Below, in pieces: positions 35,156 to 48,137 of a stretch of DNA of 64,000 nt. The notes beneath the pieces are model-generated. The model was given only the letters and a program-made list of their open reading frames with translations, had not been told where the DNA came from and made no database searches. Each line of letters starts with the position of its first letter. The stretch's first letter is position 1. This DNA is from Pyrus communis (lineage: Eukaryota; Streptophyta; Magnoliopsida; Rosales; Rosaceae), in the NCBI RefSeq assembly GCF_963583255.1, contig NC_084819.1, positions 10,352,471-10,416,470 on the forward strand. Reading direction: 5' to 3'. Position numbers and translations under genes: made by a program.

Positions 35156-38100
35156 ATGGAGATTGAGAGTGAAATGCAGCAGCAATCCAGGTTTAGGAGG
35201 ATTTGTGTGTTTTGTGGGAGCAGCCAAGGGAAGAAGAGCAGCTACCAGGATGCTGCCATTGAGCTTGGCAAAGAACTGGTATATAACGATGGCTTCTTCT
35301 TCTTCTTTTTCTTTTGAAAGGCGATAGGATATTATACATTTAAATTTATCTAAACTACGTGGAGAGTGATTCGAACTTGGGTTTAGAGGGGAGAGCATAT
35401 AGGTTCAAATACATTTTTATGCCGGTTTCTTGACGCATGGGTTCTTGGAAAAGTTTTTTGAATTTTTCGCTCATTTGGATTTGAATGTGATTTGTGAGCA
35501 CGTTTTTGTGTTTGTTTCTTGTTTTGTGAGATGGGTTTTGCTTGGAATTAGCTGATCATCTTTGTGTTTTTGTAATGTTTTCATGTTAACTTGTTCTGTT
35601 TTTATTGGGACAACCACATTATGATTTTAACTTGTCTGTCGCTTGGGTCATGAGAGTTTTGGAGAAATTTTAGCAGACTGCATGCCAAAAAAATGTTGCT
35701 CTCTCTCTCTCTCTCTATAAACTCATAACTTGAACATTTTTGTTGAAGGTTTCAAGGAACATTGATCTGGTGTATGGAGGGGGCAGCATAGGACTGATGG
35801 GTTTGGTTTCACAAGCTGTTCATGATGGTGGTCGCCATGTCATTGGGTACTTTTATTTTATCAAATCTCAGATTATTAAAAGAAAAAAGGGATTAAGAAA
35901 GAATTATGGTTGGTTTAGTTCTGCATTGCGTACTGATTTCGTCTCCCCCTGCAGAGTTATTCCCAAGACGCTCATGCCTCGAGAGGTATGTTTCCTCCAG
36001 CCACATAAAAGTCTTTCAACTTTCCGGTTGCAAAGAATACAATATATATATATATATAAACACATTGTTATATGTGTGTATATTTATAGGGATTAAGATT
36101 AATGCTCTGTTCTTTCTTTTTAATCACTTGCTTTGCTCTGTTCTTTCTTTTTAGTCACTTGCTTTTCTCTTTTCTTCTAAGTGGGGATGATGTGAGCACT
36201 TTTAGCTACTGTTTTCTGGTTCATTTTGTTTTTCTCCCTTTTGGGTTTTGTTTTCTTGCTTTTGGGTTGTGTTATTTTCTGTTTGGCTCCCTAGAATTCT
36301 GTTTCTTCTTCAATGGATGCTTTGGTTGGGGAGGCTTATCCATTACACACTCGAGTACTTGGCACTAGCCCAATAACCCTAATAATAATACCCCACATTT
36401 CTGATTCTTTTGAGTTTCTAGTGTACTTCCGGTATCTTAGACTCCGGGCGGGTTACTGTTAGATCATTGGTTAAAAGATATAATTACCAAGACCTAACGG
36501 CCAAATCAGTCGAAGTATCAGACACTCCGAAGTTGTATAAAATATTCGTCATGCCGTGCTCACTTGAGCTATAAAGTAACTTTGCTTCTTGTGCTTTTCT
36601 GTCTTGGCATTTTCTATGTATCGAACTTTGTTTAGTCTTACATCTCAAAACTACTGGCTGGGGTTCAAATTTTTGCATTGAGTCCATCATTTCTGCAACT
36701 CATCATTCCGTTGCTGCACAAACCTACAAATCTCCCTCTCCCTTCTTTCTCTCTCTAATTGTTTAGTTTGTTTGTTTTGTCGTGTGCATTGATGCCATTT
36801 TGCAGATAACTGGTGAGACTGTGGGGGAAGTGAAGGCAGTTGCAGGCATGCATCAAAGAAAGGCAGAGATGGCTAAGCACTCGGATGCTTTTATTGCCTT
36901 GCCCGGTTAGTATAAGTCCTCAACCAATCTCTCTCTCTCTCTCTCTCACACACACACCAGAATTCTTAAACATATCAAAAAACGTACGGTCCTTCATGGC
37001 TTTAATTTTACCAATTTTAGCATGCAAGTCCACTTTTTAGTTCTTGTGAATAGTATTGAGACGGAAAATTTTACTATACAAAGTTCAATGGTACTGTCGT
37101 TGGATATGCAATGCATAACAGACGAGAACTTATATCAGGAAAACTCGAATTTAGACTAAAAGAGATCAAAACCCAACAAACAAAATTGGAAATAAGCGGA
37201 AGCTTTTTATCCTTCCCGAACTGAGTACATGACAAAACATTGAAGCACAAAGATTTGGCAAGAGAAAATGTAAAAAAAATGTTGATAATTTACTGTTGAA
37301 ACAATCTGTGTTTTGTGGTATGAAAGCACCGATAGTTGACAATGTTGATTGAGATTGTGATTGTATAAATTTGTAAATTATGAAAAATTCCTCTAACACA
37401 AAACCCAAGAAACACCCTGATTAAGAGAGCAACTCATCAAAGAGTCCCCAGAGCATGACACGTCAACATCTTACACTGAAAATTATATACAGGCTTTCTG
37501 AGGAAATCTGCCTCTGCTTGTGCGGGTTAATATCCTGTTTAGCTAAATATAGTCGTTAGCTGTATATATTGACTTGCACCAATTGGGTTTGCCAACGAGC
37601 ACCTGCACCTGCACCTGATGCTCACCACTTCCATTCATACACCGACATCCGGAGTTTTCCTTGCATTTGAGTTTGAATTTTCCTCGGTGTAAATTTTTAG
37701 TTTAGGATATCCGTCTTTAAAATAAATAATAAAAAAAAATCCCTCTGCAAGCATATGTTTTTGACAGTAAAAATGTAACAGTAAAAGTGTAAGTATTCAT
37801 ATTCCATGGTCAAAACATTACACCAAGGTTAAAAAGTCCAGACGGAACAAGTCGGTATTTTCGAATCTCTTTTTACCCTTTCCTTGTCCTTATCCTAGTA
37901 CTAGTTGTCTTGTTTTGCCCCTCTATTCCGTGGGAGAGAATCTTACCTATCCCGATTGTTTCTTTTATTGTGCTTATCTCTTTCATTACGTACGTGTTAA
38001 CTTGACTATTACCAATGGAAGACGTGTGTGAACTGTGAGGCTTCTGGGACTGCAAAAGCTGATTTAGTTTTTCGCTGCAGGTGGTTATGGAACTCTGGAA

Positions 38101-38616
38101 GAGTTACTTGAAGTCATCACATGGGCTCAGCTTGGAATTCATGACAAGCCAGTAATTCCCTTTTTTCTGCATTTTTATTACTAGTTGAACGTAAAACTCG
38201 TCAACTTTTTAGGCTTATCCACCTATCGTTCTTGTCTGTGTGCAGGTGGGATTGCTGAATGTCGATGGATACTACAATTCCTTGCTGTCGTTCATCGACA
38301 AGGCCGTGGAAGAGGGATTTGTTAGCCCGAGCGCACGCCACATAATTATATCGGCACCAACAGCCAAGGAGCTGGTGAAGAAACTGGAGGTAATTTCAAA
38401 ACACTGTTTAAAATACTCTAATCTACGGGATAGAGAGGGATTCGAACTCTTATGCAAGGGGACGGGAGCACATCGCTTGGCTTGAAAATTTGTTTTGATG
38501 TTTAGTTACTTTCGGTGGTGCAGGATTATGTCCCGTGTCACGAAAGAGTTGCTCCAAAGTTGAATTGGGAGATAGAGCAGCTTGGCTACACACAAGAATA
38601 TGACATCTCCAGGTGA
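35156..38616 (+). CDS. LOG: Cytokinin riboside 5'-monophosphate phosphoribohydrolase (LOG family), intact, 7 exons
   Basis: LOG enzymes hydrolyse cytokinin riboside monophosphates to the active free base plus ribose 5-phosphate, generally in cytosol and nucleus. Exons: 35156-35278, 35749-35846, 35955-35985, 36806-36905, 38081-38151, 38246-38389, 38524-38616. All introns are GT-AG and phases join cleanly (split Gly codons at exon 2/3 and 4/5). The product is 219 aa, normal for the family (about 210-230). Visible motifs: F-C-G-S-S at 19-23, [10 protein letters not shown] at 50-59, M-H-Q-R-K at 99-103, and the signature P-G-G-Y-G-T-L-E-E at 117-125, which supplies the conserved Glu; Arg102 is the usual partner. 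No signal peptide. The ATG is the first in the expected frame and matches family N-termini (MEIES). It belongs to the LOG1/LOG3/LOG4-like group by similarity; the exact orthologue is not determined. Introns 1 and 6 contain SINE-like fragments. Confidence 0.96.
35340..35412 (-). repeat. SINE-like fragment in LOG intron 1 (antisense)
   Basis: On the minus strand the segment carries GTTCGAATCACTCTCCACGT, which resembles a tRNA-type B box (GTTCGAATC) and its flank. The related segment in intron 6 reads TTCGAATCCCTCTC...CGTAGATTAGA. Both look like truncated tRNA-derived SINEs. Confidence 0.45.
38405..38486 (-). repeat. SINE-like fragment in LOG intron 6 (antisense)
   Basis: Read on the minus strand, it shows GCCAAGCGATGTGCTCCCG (A-box-like), then GAGTTCGAATCCC (B-box-like), then a tail shared with the intron 1 fragment. 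It fills most of the 134-bp intron. Confidence 0.5.
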
Positions 38617-40829
38617 TATTATGGGCTTGCAAGGCAGGCATTCAACCGCTAAAGCACTAAAGCTTGTTGGAATTTTGGAAGTTGAAGAGGCTAATTTGTA
38701 GAACTCTAAATTTCAGATATGGGAATCTATTTTTTTGTTTTTGTTTTTCCAATGTAAATTATTGGAATTGACCTCACTATGTGAAGCTTCAATATTCTAT
38801 GTTTGTGGAAGTTTCCTTCCCATTTCTTAACTTGTAAGTAACCGAACAGCACTTGAGGCTTTTGTGAACCTTCCCCTATATTAACTAATTTATACATTTA
38901 TTGTTCAGCATATATGCTTTTGTTTTCACTTTGTTGTGTCTTACCGCAAGCAGTCTGTAACTCAAGCGATTAATACCATGTATCTCTGCATTCGGGGTAC
39001 CGTGTTCAATTCTCCTCCCATAATATTGCTTGTATCAGTGAAATGAGCAAATGGGTTGACAATGCATTAACACGTTGTTGGAAAAACAGAACCAATGGTC
39101 CCATTTAGAAGGACTAACAAAGAAAGAAGGAAAGAAAGAGGTTGGCAATTGTTGTTTGCAGACACAGATAGAGTCCCATCTTTTCAAGCAATGCTTTTCT
39201 GCTAAGGTTGGGAAGCTAAGGCCAACACCAAGAGCCAACAAACCAAAGGTGTGAGTCATTTGTCAAGTAAATGTTTGATTGGAATTTGGAGGAAAGGGGG
39301 CCAATCTTGAGAAAAACAAAGGGGTTCCCTATGCTGTCGGACGAATGGGACAATGACATGTGACTTGTGGCCTATGGAGGGCCACTTGTTATGTACATAG
39401 AAAAGTAAAAGGCCAATTTTCTGGGACAGTTAGGACCCAGTTTCTTCTAGGTGCCTGTGGTTGATTCCACTAACTGTGTAAGATTCTTACTTGTGAAAAG
39501 GGGATATATTCTCGTGTCGCTCTATCATTGATTTAGTAATTTAACTAGTAATTGAAAATATATCTCTTTTTTTCTCTCACTCATTATGTGACCCTGCTAT
39601 TTCATTTATCTCGCTCATCACGTAACTCTATATTTTATCTTTCTCACTCATCACAAGACACCATACATGTAACTAGAAATATAGTCCTCTCTCTCAATGG
39701 ACACTCATCATGTGGCACCATGCATGTAATTGGAAACGTATCATTCTCTATAACTAATGTGACCATACTACCTCTCTTTCTATCTTAATCATCACGTAAC
39801 TCTATTCTCCACTCTTTATCTCACTTACCAAATCACACCATACAGTAACAAGAATACAACTCTTTTTCTCTATTTCACTCGTCACGTGTAAGAGAGAGAG
39901 GTATATGTCCGATCACATCCAAAGCTCTTGTTGATTTGAGCCCTTGAGGGGTCAATTTTTGGAGTTTCTTGGTAGAGGTTCTTTTTCAAACTTCCAGTGT
40001 GAAAAATTCAAAGATGGGACAAAGAGAGATGGTGTTGATCAAACGATGGTGGAAACATTAGGAATAAGAGTAAAAGGACAAAACTCCTACACTGCAGTCC
40101 TATCTGTTATGATTTTGCCAATAGGCCCAAAGCTTTATTGAAAAAGAGGGAAACAAGTGTTCATTTTTTGAGAAAGTTTCTCAGACCCAGTTAGGCTGAA
40201 AATGTACGAGAAAATCTCCAGGAAATTCAATCTATGACACCAGTTCGAATAGGACATTATCGGATTCCATTTCTACAGTTGTAGCAAGGACTCATAGATG
40301 TAAATCGTGTGAACCTGTGAGACGTGACACGTGTGCTGGGTTGTCGTGACATGGTGCATTGACCAATTCTTCAATATTTCTTTTCCTTTTGAAGACGAAG
40401 AATTATGATTTTGATCCATATAGTTTGTACTTATCTTCTATTTCGGGCCTCATAGGTTAGAATAACGGATTAGACCATGCAATGTTTGCAGTTTACCGTG
40501 CTAGTATCGGCCCAACTCAAGCAAACTCAACTTATATGAGGTAGCGAATTTCTAACATTTACAGTAGAAGTGTGAATAATAAGACTCAAGGTCTAAATAA
40601 AAGATCTTATGAAATTAAATTCTTTTTAATTTCAGCCACCTATGTTCAACAAGGTAAATAATTTGATTGAATTGAATAACAACCTAACTTCTTCTAAACA
40701 ATGCACCACTTAATCCAATTTACAGATGCAAGAGATTAAGCAACTTCTACCATTCAAGAAATAATGGAATATATTGAATAAAAAATTTAAAACAAAAATT
40801 AGGGCTTGAGGTTGAAAGAGAGCCACTCA
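38617..40829. other. Convergent intergenic region between LOG and the NPH3-like gene
   Basis: It holds the 3' UTRs of both genes. A further SINE-like segment (38944-39020) has GTAACTCAAGCGATTA and GTGTTCAATTCTCC, loosely A-box and B-box shaped. The 171-bp tandem repeat lies at 39588-39899. Open frames at 39035-39259 and 39944-40141 show no domain. No gene is seen. Confidence 0.5.
39588..39899. repeat. 171-bp degenerate tandem repeat
   Basis: Units start at GTGACCCTGC (39588) and GTGACCATAC (39759). Each contains ATCACGTAACTCTAT and ACACCATACA-like words in the same order. The second copy is slightly shorter. CACGTAA/CACGTG words recur in both. Confidence 0.75.
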
Positions 40830-43681
40830 CTAGCTGTTTTCATGAGTTTGTTGTCCATTGCAGCATGATGTTGGTACCGGAATCCGATCTGTGGGCTTCG
40901 ATTCTTTCGGATTGCAAGGCTCCAACTTTTTTCTAAAACCTAACCTTATGGGAAGGATGCTCCAACTTCTCTTGGTCTTGACCAGCTTCTGGAGCTCCTT
41001 CTTCATGCTTGAACACTCCCTTTGAAGCTCTAATACACGTTCCCTCATGTCATGATGATCGAAACCCACAGCTTGGTCTTGTGGAGCGTCCACTTGACCG
41101 GACACATCATTTTTGGCGGGGAGCCCAAGGTTTACGCTGGGATTTTGTGAGTTCTCAAGATTGTCAACAAAGAACCAGCCAGAAATTGACGTGCGGAGTC
41201 GAAGCTGTTCAAAGAAAAGGACTTGAACAATTACTCGAAGAGGTAATCTCTCGTTCTGAGCTGCATGCGTACTGGCTTCCAGAGAAAGCTTCTGGCAGTT
41301 CATGAGTCTGCAGAGTTGCTCCCTTTCAGCATCTGTAAGCCAAGGATGTGCCTGAGGTTGTGAAAAATGCAATGTTGTTAGCATGCATGATCAGGACACC
41401 AAAGTCGTAGAAAAATATTACCCCAACAATGTATGTTACGCCTGGTTATAGTAACATATTAGTAATGTCCTAGTTTAAAAATTGGGAATTTTTCGAGTAC
41501 TGATGACGGTCACATATGGACCGGCTGATGTAAAATTTACAGTGAAATGCTATTCACAGAATTCTAGCTAAATAGAAATCTAACTTCAGAAACAAGAAAC
41601 CAGCGACATTTTCGCCAAACTATATCTAAGGTGAAACTAAATATCATTATGTCATGAAGATAAGTTCATACGCCATGCACTTAAGTTTGATTTACCTTCA
41701 AGAAAACATCGATTGCATGATATATGCCATCATCCACCGGCCGGGCATATTCAGGGATGACAGCAGCAAGTGCCTGAAATTTTGGTAACTTCAAATTAAC
41801 ATCTGGCGCTACCTCGGCAAGGTATCCATCCACCAGACTGGCTACCATAGTAATAGGTGTCAGTGGATCAGTGCCAGTCATTAGTTGCCCCTCTTCGATT
41901 ATGCATGGGGAAGATGATGCAAGTGAAGCCTGGTTTACCGACATGAAATGATCAAGAATCCTCTGAATGCAGTCTATGTCGTAAAGAGTCTCTACAGAAT
42001 AGCCCATATTTGGTATGAGAAGATCTATGAGCACGGCTTGGTCCAACTGGGCACCTACCCTTTTCTCCAAATTTTCTCTGCATGACGGACTTGCATGTAA
42101 GATCATAGCCGTTCGTAGCAGCCTAAGGAGAAACTTGGAGGATGTGACTCCTTTCTTATGAGGAAGTAACCCCATGATATCTTCAAGTAGAGCCCTCTGG
42201 TCTGCCTCAGAAATGTTAGAAATGGTGGTGCCTGAGTTTACATAATTTGTGTCATGAAAGCTCGACTGTCTATTCATCAAGGGGAGATACTTTCTAACAT
42301 AGAATATGAGAGAAGCGGCAATACTCTCAGGCCTCATTCCTTTCAATTCGACAGCTTGAATCAATCGCTTATAGAGAGGTAAGCTAAGTAAGGATGCATC
42401 TTCATACCACCAATCATCAGCGAGAGGTTGGGGCTTAGCATCATCAGAAGTTATTCCGTTCCATGATGCTGTTGGGTTCTTCATGTCATTTTCTCCTGAT
42501 AATATAGGCCAACTGAATAACTTTGGATCTGCACAAGCTTTGATAGCCAAGGAATCAATGCATCGTGAAGCAATGTGGAGCTCTTCGGCATATTGTTGAA
42601 CTTCTTCACATGTTTCAAGAGCTACTATGGAGTCTCTCCAATTGCTGAAGACTTCAGTAAGGAAAACCTCTGTTTGCACAATGAGATTTCCTTGTTCGTA
42701 ATCTTCAGTCATTTGGAGGTATTCTGCTGCACATCTAAGGATGACTACGTTCATAGCAGTCAGTTCTATTTTGACGCCATAGCAGAATTTGGTTACAAGC
42801 TCAAATGCTTTAGCTCCCCCGGGCACACCATGAAGTTGCAAGGCACAAGAAGATCCTTCCTCACTAGAACACTCTTCGATAAGCCTCTCTAGTAGCCCAC
42901 TTTTAGAAAGCAACGGAAACTGCAGTAATGGCCAACATGAGTACTAAAATGAGAGCATAGCTCGCACCCCAATAAAAGTCCGACTAAATAAGAAAATTAC
43001 AAAACAAGTGTACACAGAGCAAATGGAAATCAATACAATGATGCGCGTGCACAAACACACACAAAATGTTATTGTTTTCAACTGGCAAGATATATCAAAC
43101 AAAATGCACCTTGTGGAGGTGAAAAGACATTTCCCCAACTTGAATCACAACATCGCTCGGAAGCCCAGTTGTGCAAAGCCTGAATGAGAAACACAAATCA
43201 GATCCATATAAACATAACTTAAATCACCTAATATAGTCATAACTCAATAGCATTAATTATCACAGAATCAAATACATTGCAGGAGACCTCATAATAGTCC
43301 TCAAAAGAATCCATCCTTGCTAGTCTTTATACAAACCCCATGTGGTCGGTAGCTAGCAGGACTCTAATCCAATAAATGGGTTCACTTCACGTTCATATAA
43401 ACAAAACCCGTAGCTACTTTCTGTTGCTAATGAATTCTCTATCAAGGGGGTTTCCAAATTATACGTAATTAACACATGCATATATAATCAAAGTACTAAA
43501 CTTTCTTGCTTCTTACATATTACCGAGTACAACAAGCAAACACCAGATGGGCAATTTCTAGTTCATCGATTATATCCATTGGTTTGTAATAGTGCACCAG
43601 AGCATATGGAAAAAGGGGTTACCAAGTTTGGCCTTCGCGATGGAATGCTTCAGACTTAGCTCCAAGCTTCATGCAAGCCAT
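40830..43681 (-). CDS. BTB/POZ and NPH3 domain protein (NRL family), intact, 4 exons
   Basis: NPH3/RPT2-like proteins act at the plasma membrane or in cytosol, mostly as CUL3 ubiquitin-ligase adaptors or phototropin and auxin-transport signalling partners; the role of this member is not known to me. Exons on the minus strand: 43681-43623, 43179-43110, 42919-41696, 41351-40830, with GT-AG introns and consistent phases (a Trp codon is split between exons 1 and 2). The product is 624 aa. The short first exon begins MACMKLG, the usual start of one NRL subgroup. BTB: about 28-140 (L-P-S-D-V-V-I-Q-V-G-E and H-K-F-P-L-L-S-K-S-G-L). NPH3 domain: about 212-500, from D-W-W-Y-E-D through N-E-R-L-P-L-R-V-I-V-Q-V-L-F-F-E-Q-L. 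A coiled coil (about 552-577, heptad-like L/M spacing) and a basic tail follow. It resembles Arabidopsis At5g03250-type proteins, as far as I recall. No break was found. Confidence 0.95.
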
Positions 43682-45772
43682 GAGTTCTGGTGGTGGTTTT
43701 GTAAAATGGGCAAGCTTGGAATCATGAAATTATTAAGTGAAGCAAGAAATGCCGATCAGATAAAGACTTCGGTGAAAATGTGAGCGACAGTGAACGTGGC
43801 ATGCTTATCATTTGTGGAAAATACTTTCAAAGTTTAGAGAGAGAGAGAGAGAAGTAGCGAGTCTAAAGCAAGAAGTGAAGGGGAGAAGGAAGCGGTTCAA
43901 ACAGTTACAGTGGCTCCAACTGGGGTTGCGATTTAGACTCACTCTTGTTTCCCTTGTGTTTTGCTGTCACCTTCCTTTCCACTCCGACTCGGCTTTTCGC
44001 CACGTCTACAAATGTTCTCAGAAAAGGCCATAAGTTTTAGCTTGGGCTCCAAAAAACTGAATCCTCTTGAACCTAAGTTGTAACTGTTTGGACGTCATGG
44101 AAAAGTGTGAGTTGGGCTTGGGTTGGAATTTTTTGAACTTGTTAAATTTTGCCGTTAGGGTTCAGTTGATGCTATGTCCGCCTGTACTTTGTCAATCTCA
44201 AATAAAATCACACAGTACAGACAGACAGAGCTTCAACATATAACTTGTCCACACCCATAGCAAGGCTTTGAAATCTTACATGTCCACTGTTGTTCATCCG
44301 TTGATTAATAAAGAAATGGCTCAACTGCATTTTACATTCTTAATCAATTTAGGTGATTTTTCAAAATGAATCACGAAATATTAATTTTCTTACATTAAAT
44401 CCTGAGGTTTTGGAATCATATCAATTTATATTATTCATCTATTTTATTGTATGAATCCATTAAACTGATGATGTGGCAGATGTGAGACTTGTTTCTAGGT
44501 TGTGTAGAAGCTACACTTATACCATTGGAACCAAATTATGTGATTGGTTATAGTTTTAGATATGAAGCATTGATTGAGGAGAAACCGAGAAGCCAAATCT
44601 GCATGATGACTAGTTTTGGTCTATATGGTACAAGTGTAATTTTCACGTTAACTCAAAAATTAGTCTCAAGCTTCTCACATCGTCATCGTAACGCAAAACC
44701 GAACAATCAAATGTATATATGGAAAAGAAAATATGTTATATGTATATATTTTAAAAATCTCATAAGGCAATGTGCAAATATTGAAACTCATGACATAATT
44801 TAAACAATCACTCCGAACCAAAATGTGTAAAATGTGATTAGCACTAAAAAACTGTTTCCTCAAAACAGTGTTACGTCTAATATTTGGCTAATGCATAAAA
44901 TAAGGACATCTTTCTAGCTATTAGATTATGTATGTACACTAAAATATTTATCGCGCCATAAGTTTGTATAAAAGTCGCGTGTTTGATTCCTCTATCCCCA
45001 ATATCATCAAGAAAAGACATACATAAGCACTGAAAATATTGTTGGATAGGTGATAGATCAGAGTAGGATATGTTCAACTTTCAGGATCCTCCGCTATAAC
45101 TAAAAAAAAAAACCAAAAATTGTTATTTATACTCTAAAATCTCATTTTGCATTTTGAACTTTCTATAATTAAAAAAAATAAAAAATACATTTGTGATGAG
45201 AAGTATATAATAAAATTTTTAGAATGCTAATAATAGTTTCCAAAAACATTTACATTAGCAAATGCATATCGAAAAATAAGTTATAATAAAGAGAAAGACA
45301 TATATGTGAGACGTATGATGAAACGGGTAGCAGGGATTTTCTCTTCTACTGAAAGAGTGAAGGCAGCACCTAGCTAGCTAAGTCATAGACTCATATATAG
45401 GTGCGTGGTAATAAAAGAAAATAACAAGACCAAAGTTCCTTGAAACGATTAAAAAAATGGAAGTTTGATTTGAGCATGGGGTGGTGTTGGTTTTGGGGAT
45501 GGGAACCCAGAAAACCCCCATAACCCAGCAGTCCCGCCAGGCCAGCTCAAGAATTTACTATAAATAGCCGTTTCGTGGACCATTTATATGAGTCTTAATG
45601 CTAGCCCATTGTTATGTTTTTAAATTTAATTACTTGAGAAGCTTTTACGAATGTTACAAATCACATCATGTAATCAAGTGGCTGCGCCGGCATCGGCAGC
45701 CCAGCCGGCTCTGCATCCGCCTCCGCCAACCTGTTCTCCATGTGTGTGACTTTAATGTTGTCCCCAATTAAT

Positions 45773-45830
<58 letters not shown>

Positions 45831-46228
45831 GTGTATGTATATTTTAGTATATATATATGTATGTATGGTGTATATTATTCAAGTATATCTAAATCTATAG
45901 TCTTTATTAGTATGTTTGAGCAGCCTGCCTGCCTTTGAGTTTGAGGGCCACCTGCATTGCATGGAGAGGATGCGACTCTAAACTCTAAAGTCGTAAGATA
46001 AAATGCATGAAAGATGTGAGCCCTCCACTCACAACTCAGTGACCACTCTATTCATCCCACTAAGACAGTTTAGATGGTTGACCCACTCATTACTAATTAG
46101 GCTGCACTAATTAGACTTAAGTCTAAATTTGTTAGATTAATTACTGATATTGTCTACAAATTAGAATACAAAGTTAGAAACAACATAAATATATAAACAA
46201 TAATGATCTTTGATATATAATCTTTATA
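43682..46228. other. Upstream region of the NPH3-like gene and intergenic DNA
   Basis: A (GA)n tract at 43836-43853 reads as a CT-rich tract on the gene strand, about 155 bp before the start codon, a common feature of plant promoters and 5' leaders. I could not place a TATA box. No other gene is seen. Open frames (43812-44033, 44489-44803) show no family features. Confidence 0.45.
45775..45842. repeat. Compound (AT)n-(GTAT)n microsatellite
   Basis: About 15 AT units (45775-45804) run into about nine GTAT/GTGT units. Likely polymorphic. Confidence 0.95.
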
Positions 46229-47377
46229 TGTTATTGTTTGGGCTCAAAATATTATTTTGGGCCGAGCCAGGGATTATTCTCGGCCCAATGGCATTTATCT
46301 AGAATTTTCTTGTGGACCGTCCAGTTAAGATCGGTCGAATCCTGTTGCGAAGAGGATTAGTTTAGATAAAGGGTGAAGTAGTCAATTCCTAGTGAAACAA
46401 GGAGTTTTGAAGCCAATGGTGCTTGGGATCAAGAGATGAATCTGGTTTGTTATGGAGTTTGGTTCAAAGTCCTATTGGAGCTAGGATTGGCAAAAATCTA
46501 ATCAAATTGGGTTGAGGACATCTAATCCAAGTACGATTCTAACTCGGCCATGAAGGGGTTTGCTACTATAAATTGAGGAGGAAGTGCATCATTCAAGGCC
46601 ACCAATCCAACACACAAATTGCCCTGTATAAAGCTTCTCAACAACCTAAGATTTTATCCTTCTCCCCTTTCTTCCGCCAACACATCTTCAGTTTGGGTAA
46701 ACAGTACTGTGAAGGCAATCGGCAACATCTTCAGTTTGGATAAACAACACTGGAGCCATAGAATCAGCTGATCAAGAAGCACCTTCATTTTGGATAAACA
46801 ACACTGCTTCGAGACCCACTGATTACCTATCCAAGTCTCAATCGACAAGGATTTTCGAGTCCTTATTGGTAGAGGTCATCTTATCAACCTTCTCGGCGAA
46901 ATGAGGTGTTACAAGTTACTAGGCTCGGCATGTTGAATGCTGAGTTGTTTTATGATTGGATATTCACAAGTACACTTTAGAGTTCAGCATTCCGACGATC
47001 GAACCACATTTACTATCAAGACATACATCTATTTTGAGTATTTGTGTCCATATAGTCTAGTACCAATTCGGCGTGCTTACACTTTCACAAATATAATCAA
47101 TGTGACTGAACCCGGCGCTAACGATTTGTGAATTTCATAGAACTAGCAACCTTATCTTCAGGTTGTAGAACCTATAGGCCAAGACACGTTCCTTCCTCGA
47201 CTGCAGTCACAGGATCAAGAAGTCAGCAACGTGCCCAACGCCCTATCAACATATTTTACTCCCCGGTCGAACTCGGCGGACGAGTTGGCATGCCTTGCAC
47301 ACAACCGAATGACGTAGTTAGCTTATTAGTTACTTGACCTACGCGTCACGTAGGCTTGGTAGTTTTTAGGGTTAACA
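46229..47377 (+). mobile_element. Solo LTR, 1.15 kb, TGTTA...TAACA termini
   Basis: It begins TGTTATTGTTTGGG and ends TTTTTAGGGTTAACA, so the ends form the inverted pair TGTTA/TAACA. A TATAAAT box lies near 46567. Three imperfect CTTCAGTTTGGATAAACAAC units lie at about 46686, 46730 and 46780. The flanks are TTATA and GTTAC, so no target-site duplication is visible; this can happen when LTRs of different elements recombine. The order of words matches the older fragment at 18375-18930. The open frames within (46654-46848, 47128-47337) are not genes. Confidence 0.8.
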
Positions 47378-47507
47378 GTTACATATCCACCTAGCTAGTT
47401 TCGCAGATTTAGAATCATAATTAATTTTGTAGTGAACTAAGTCACATGTCTCCTCTTAAAAGATTAATGTGAGTTTAACTAATTCTAGTTTGAGTTTGAG
47501 TAAGTAG

Positions 47508-48014
47508 TGTAAGAACAAGTTTATGACTTCTTATCCAAGGAACATGAATTCATCCAATTGAATCACAACTTATACAAACCTTTTATTGAACATACTCAAG
47601 AACCAGAGCCTTAAAACATACCTGCATTATTCGATCCTGATGAAGAAGCCATTGCAGCTTCTATGCTCAAAACCTTTTCCTCTTTTGCGATAATAATAGC
47701 TCTTCTAATCAATAGGTCTTAGAACAAAATAAGCCACTGATCGCAAGAATAGTAGTTTAAGCTATATATAGTACTCCTCCGTCCATTCCCTGTTATAATT
47801 AAACTAGGATTCAAACTATACAAACCATAAAGAATTATGAGACCTTACAAAGTTCCAATACTAAGTTCTCTTCCAAAACCAATTTGAACTTTTCTCTCAA
47901 TTCTGTTATCCTAAAACATTGAGGACAACCAAATGGCTTTAATCAAGACTTTTCCATATCAATCTCAAACATTATGACTAGCTCTATCATGTATATCATA
48001 CTTATAATCTTACA
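47508..48014 (-). repeat. Copia-2 3' LTR
   Basis: On the plus strand it begins TGTAAGAACAAG and ends ATAATCTTACA. It contains TATATATA near 47765, the likely TATA element of the LTR. It aligns throughout with 53339-53874. Confidence 0.93.
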
Positions 48015-48137
48015 TTCTCCCACTTGAGTATGAAACACAACAACCAGTATTTAAGATTTATAGAAGTGATCACTAAGTTTTATTCATGCCACATTCATAC
48101 TCACATACTATATATATAGTTATGCATTTCAAAGTAA

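Noticed and set aside
42575..42892. 105-codon plus-strand frame opposite the NPH3-like gene
   Set aside because: It is the antisense of exon 3 of a clearly coding gene.
47128..47337. 69-codon open frame
   Set aside because: It is the 3' part of the solo LTR and has no protein similarity I know.
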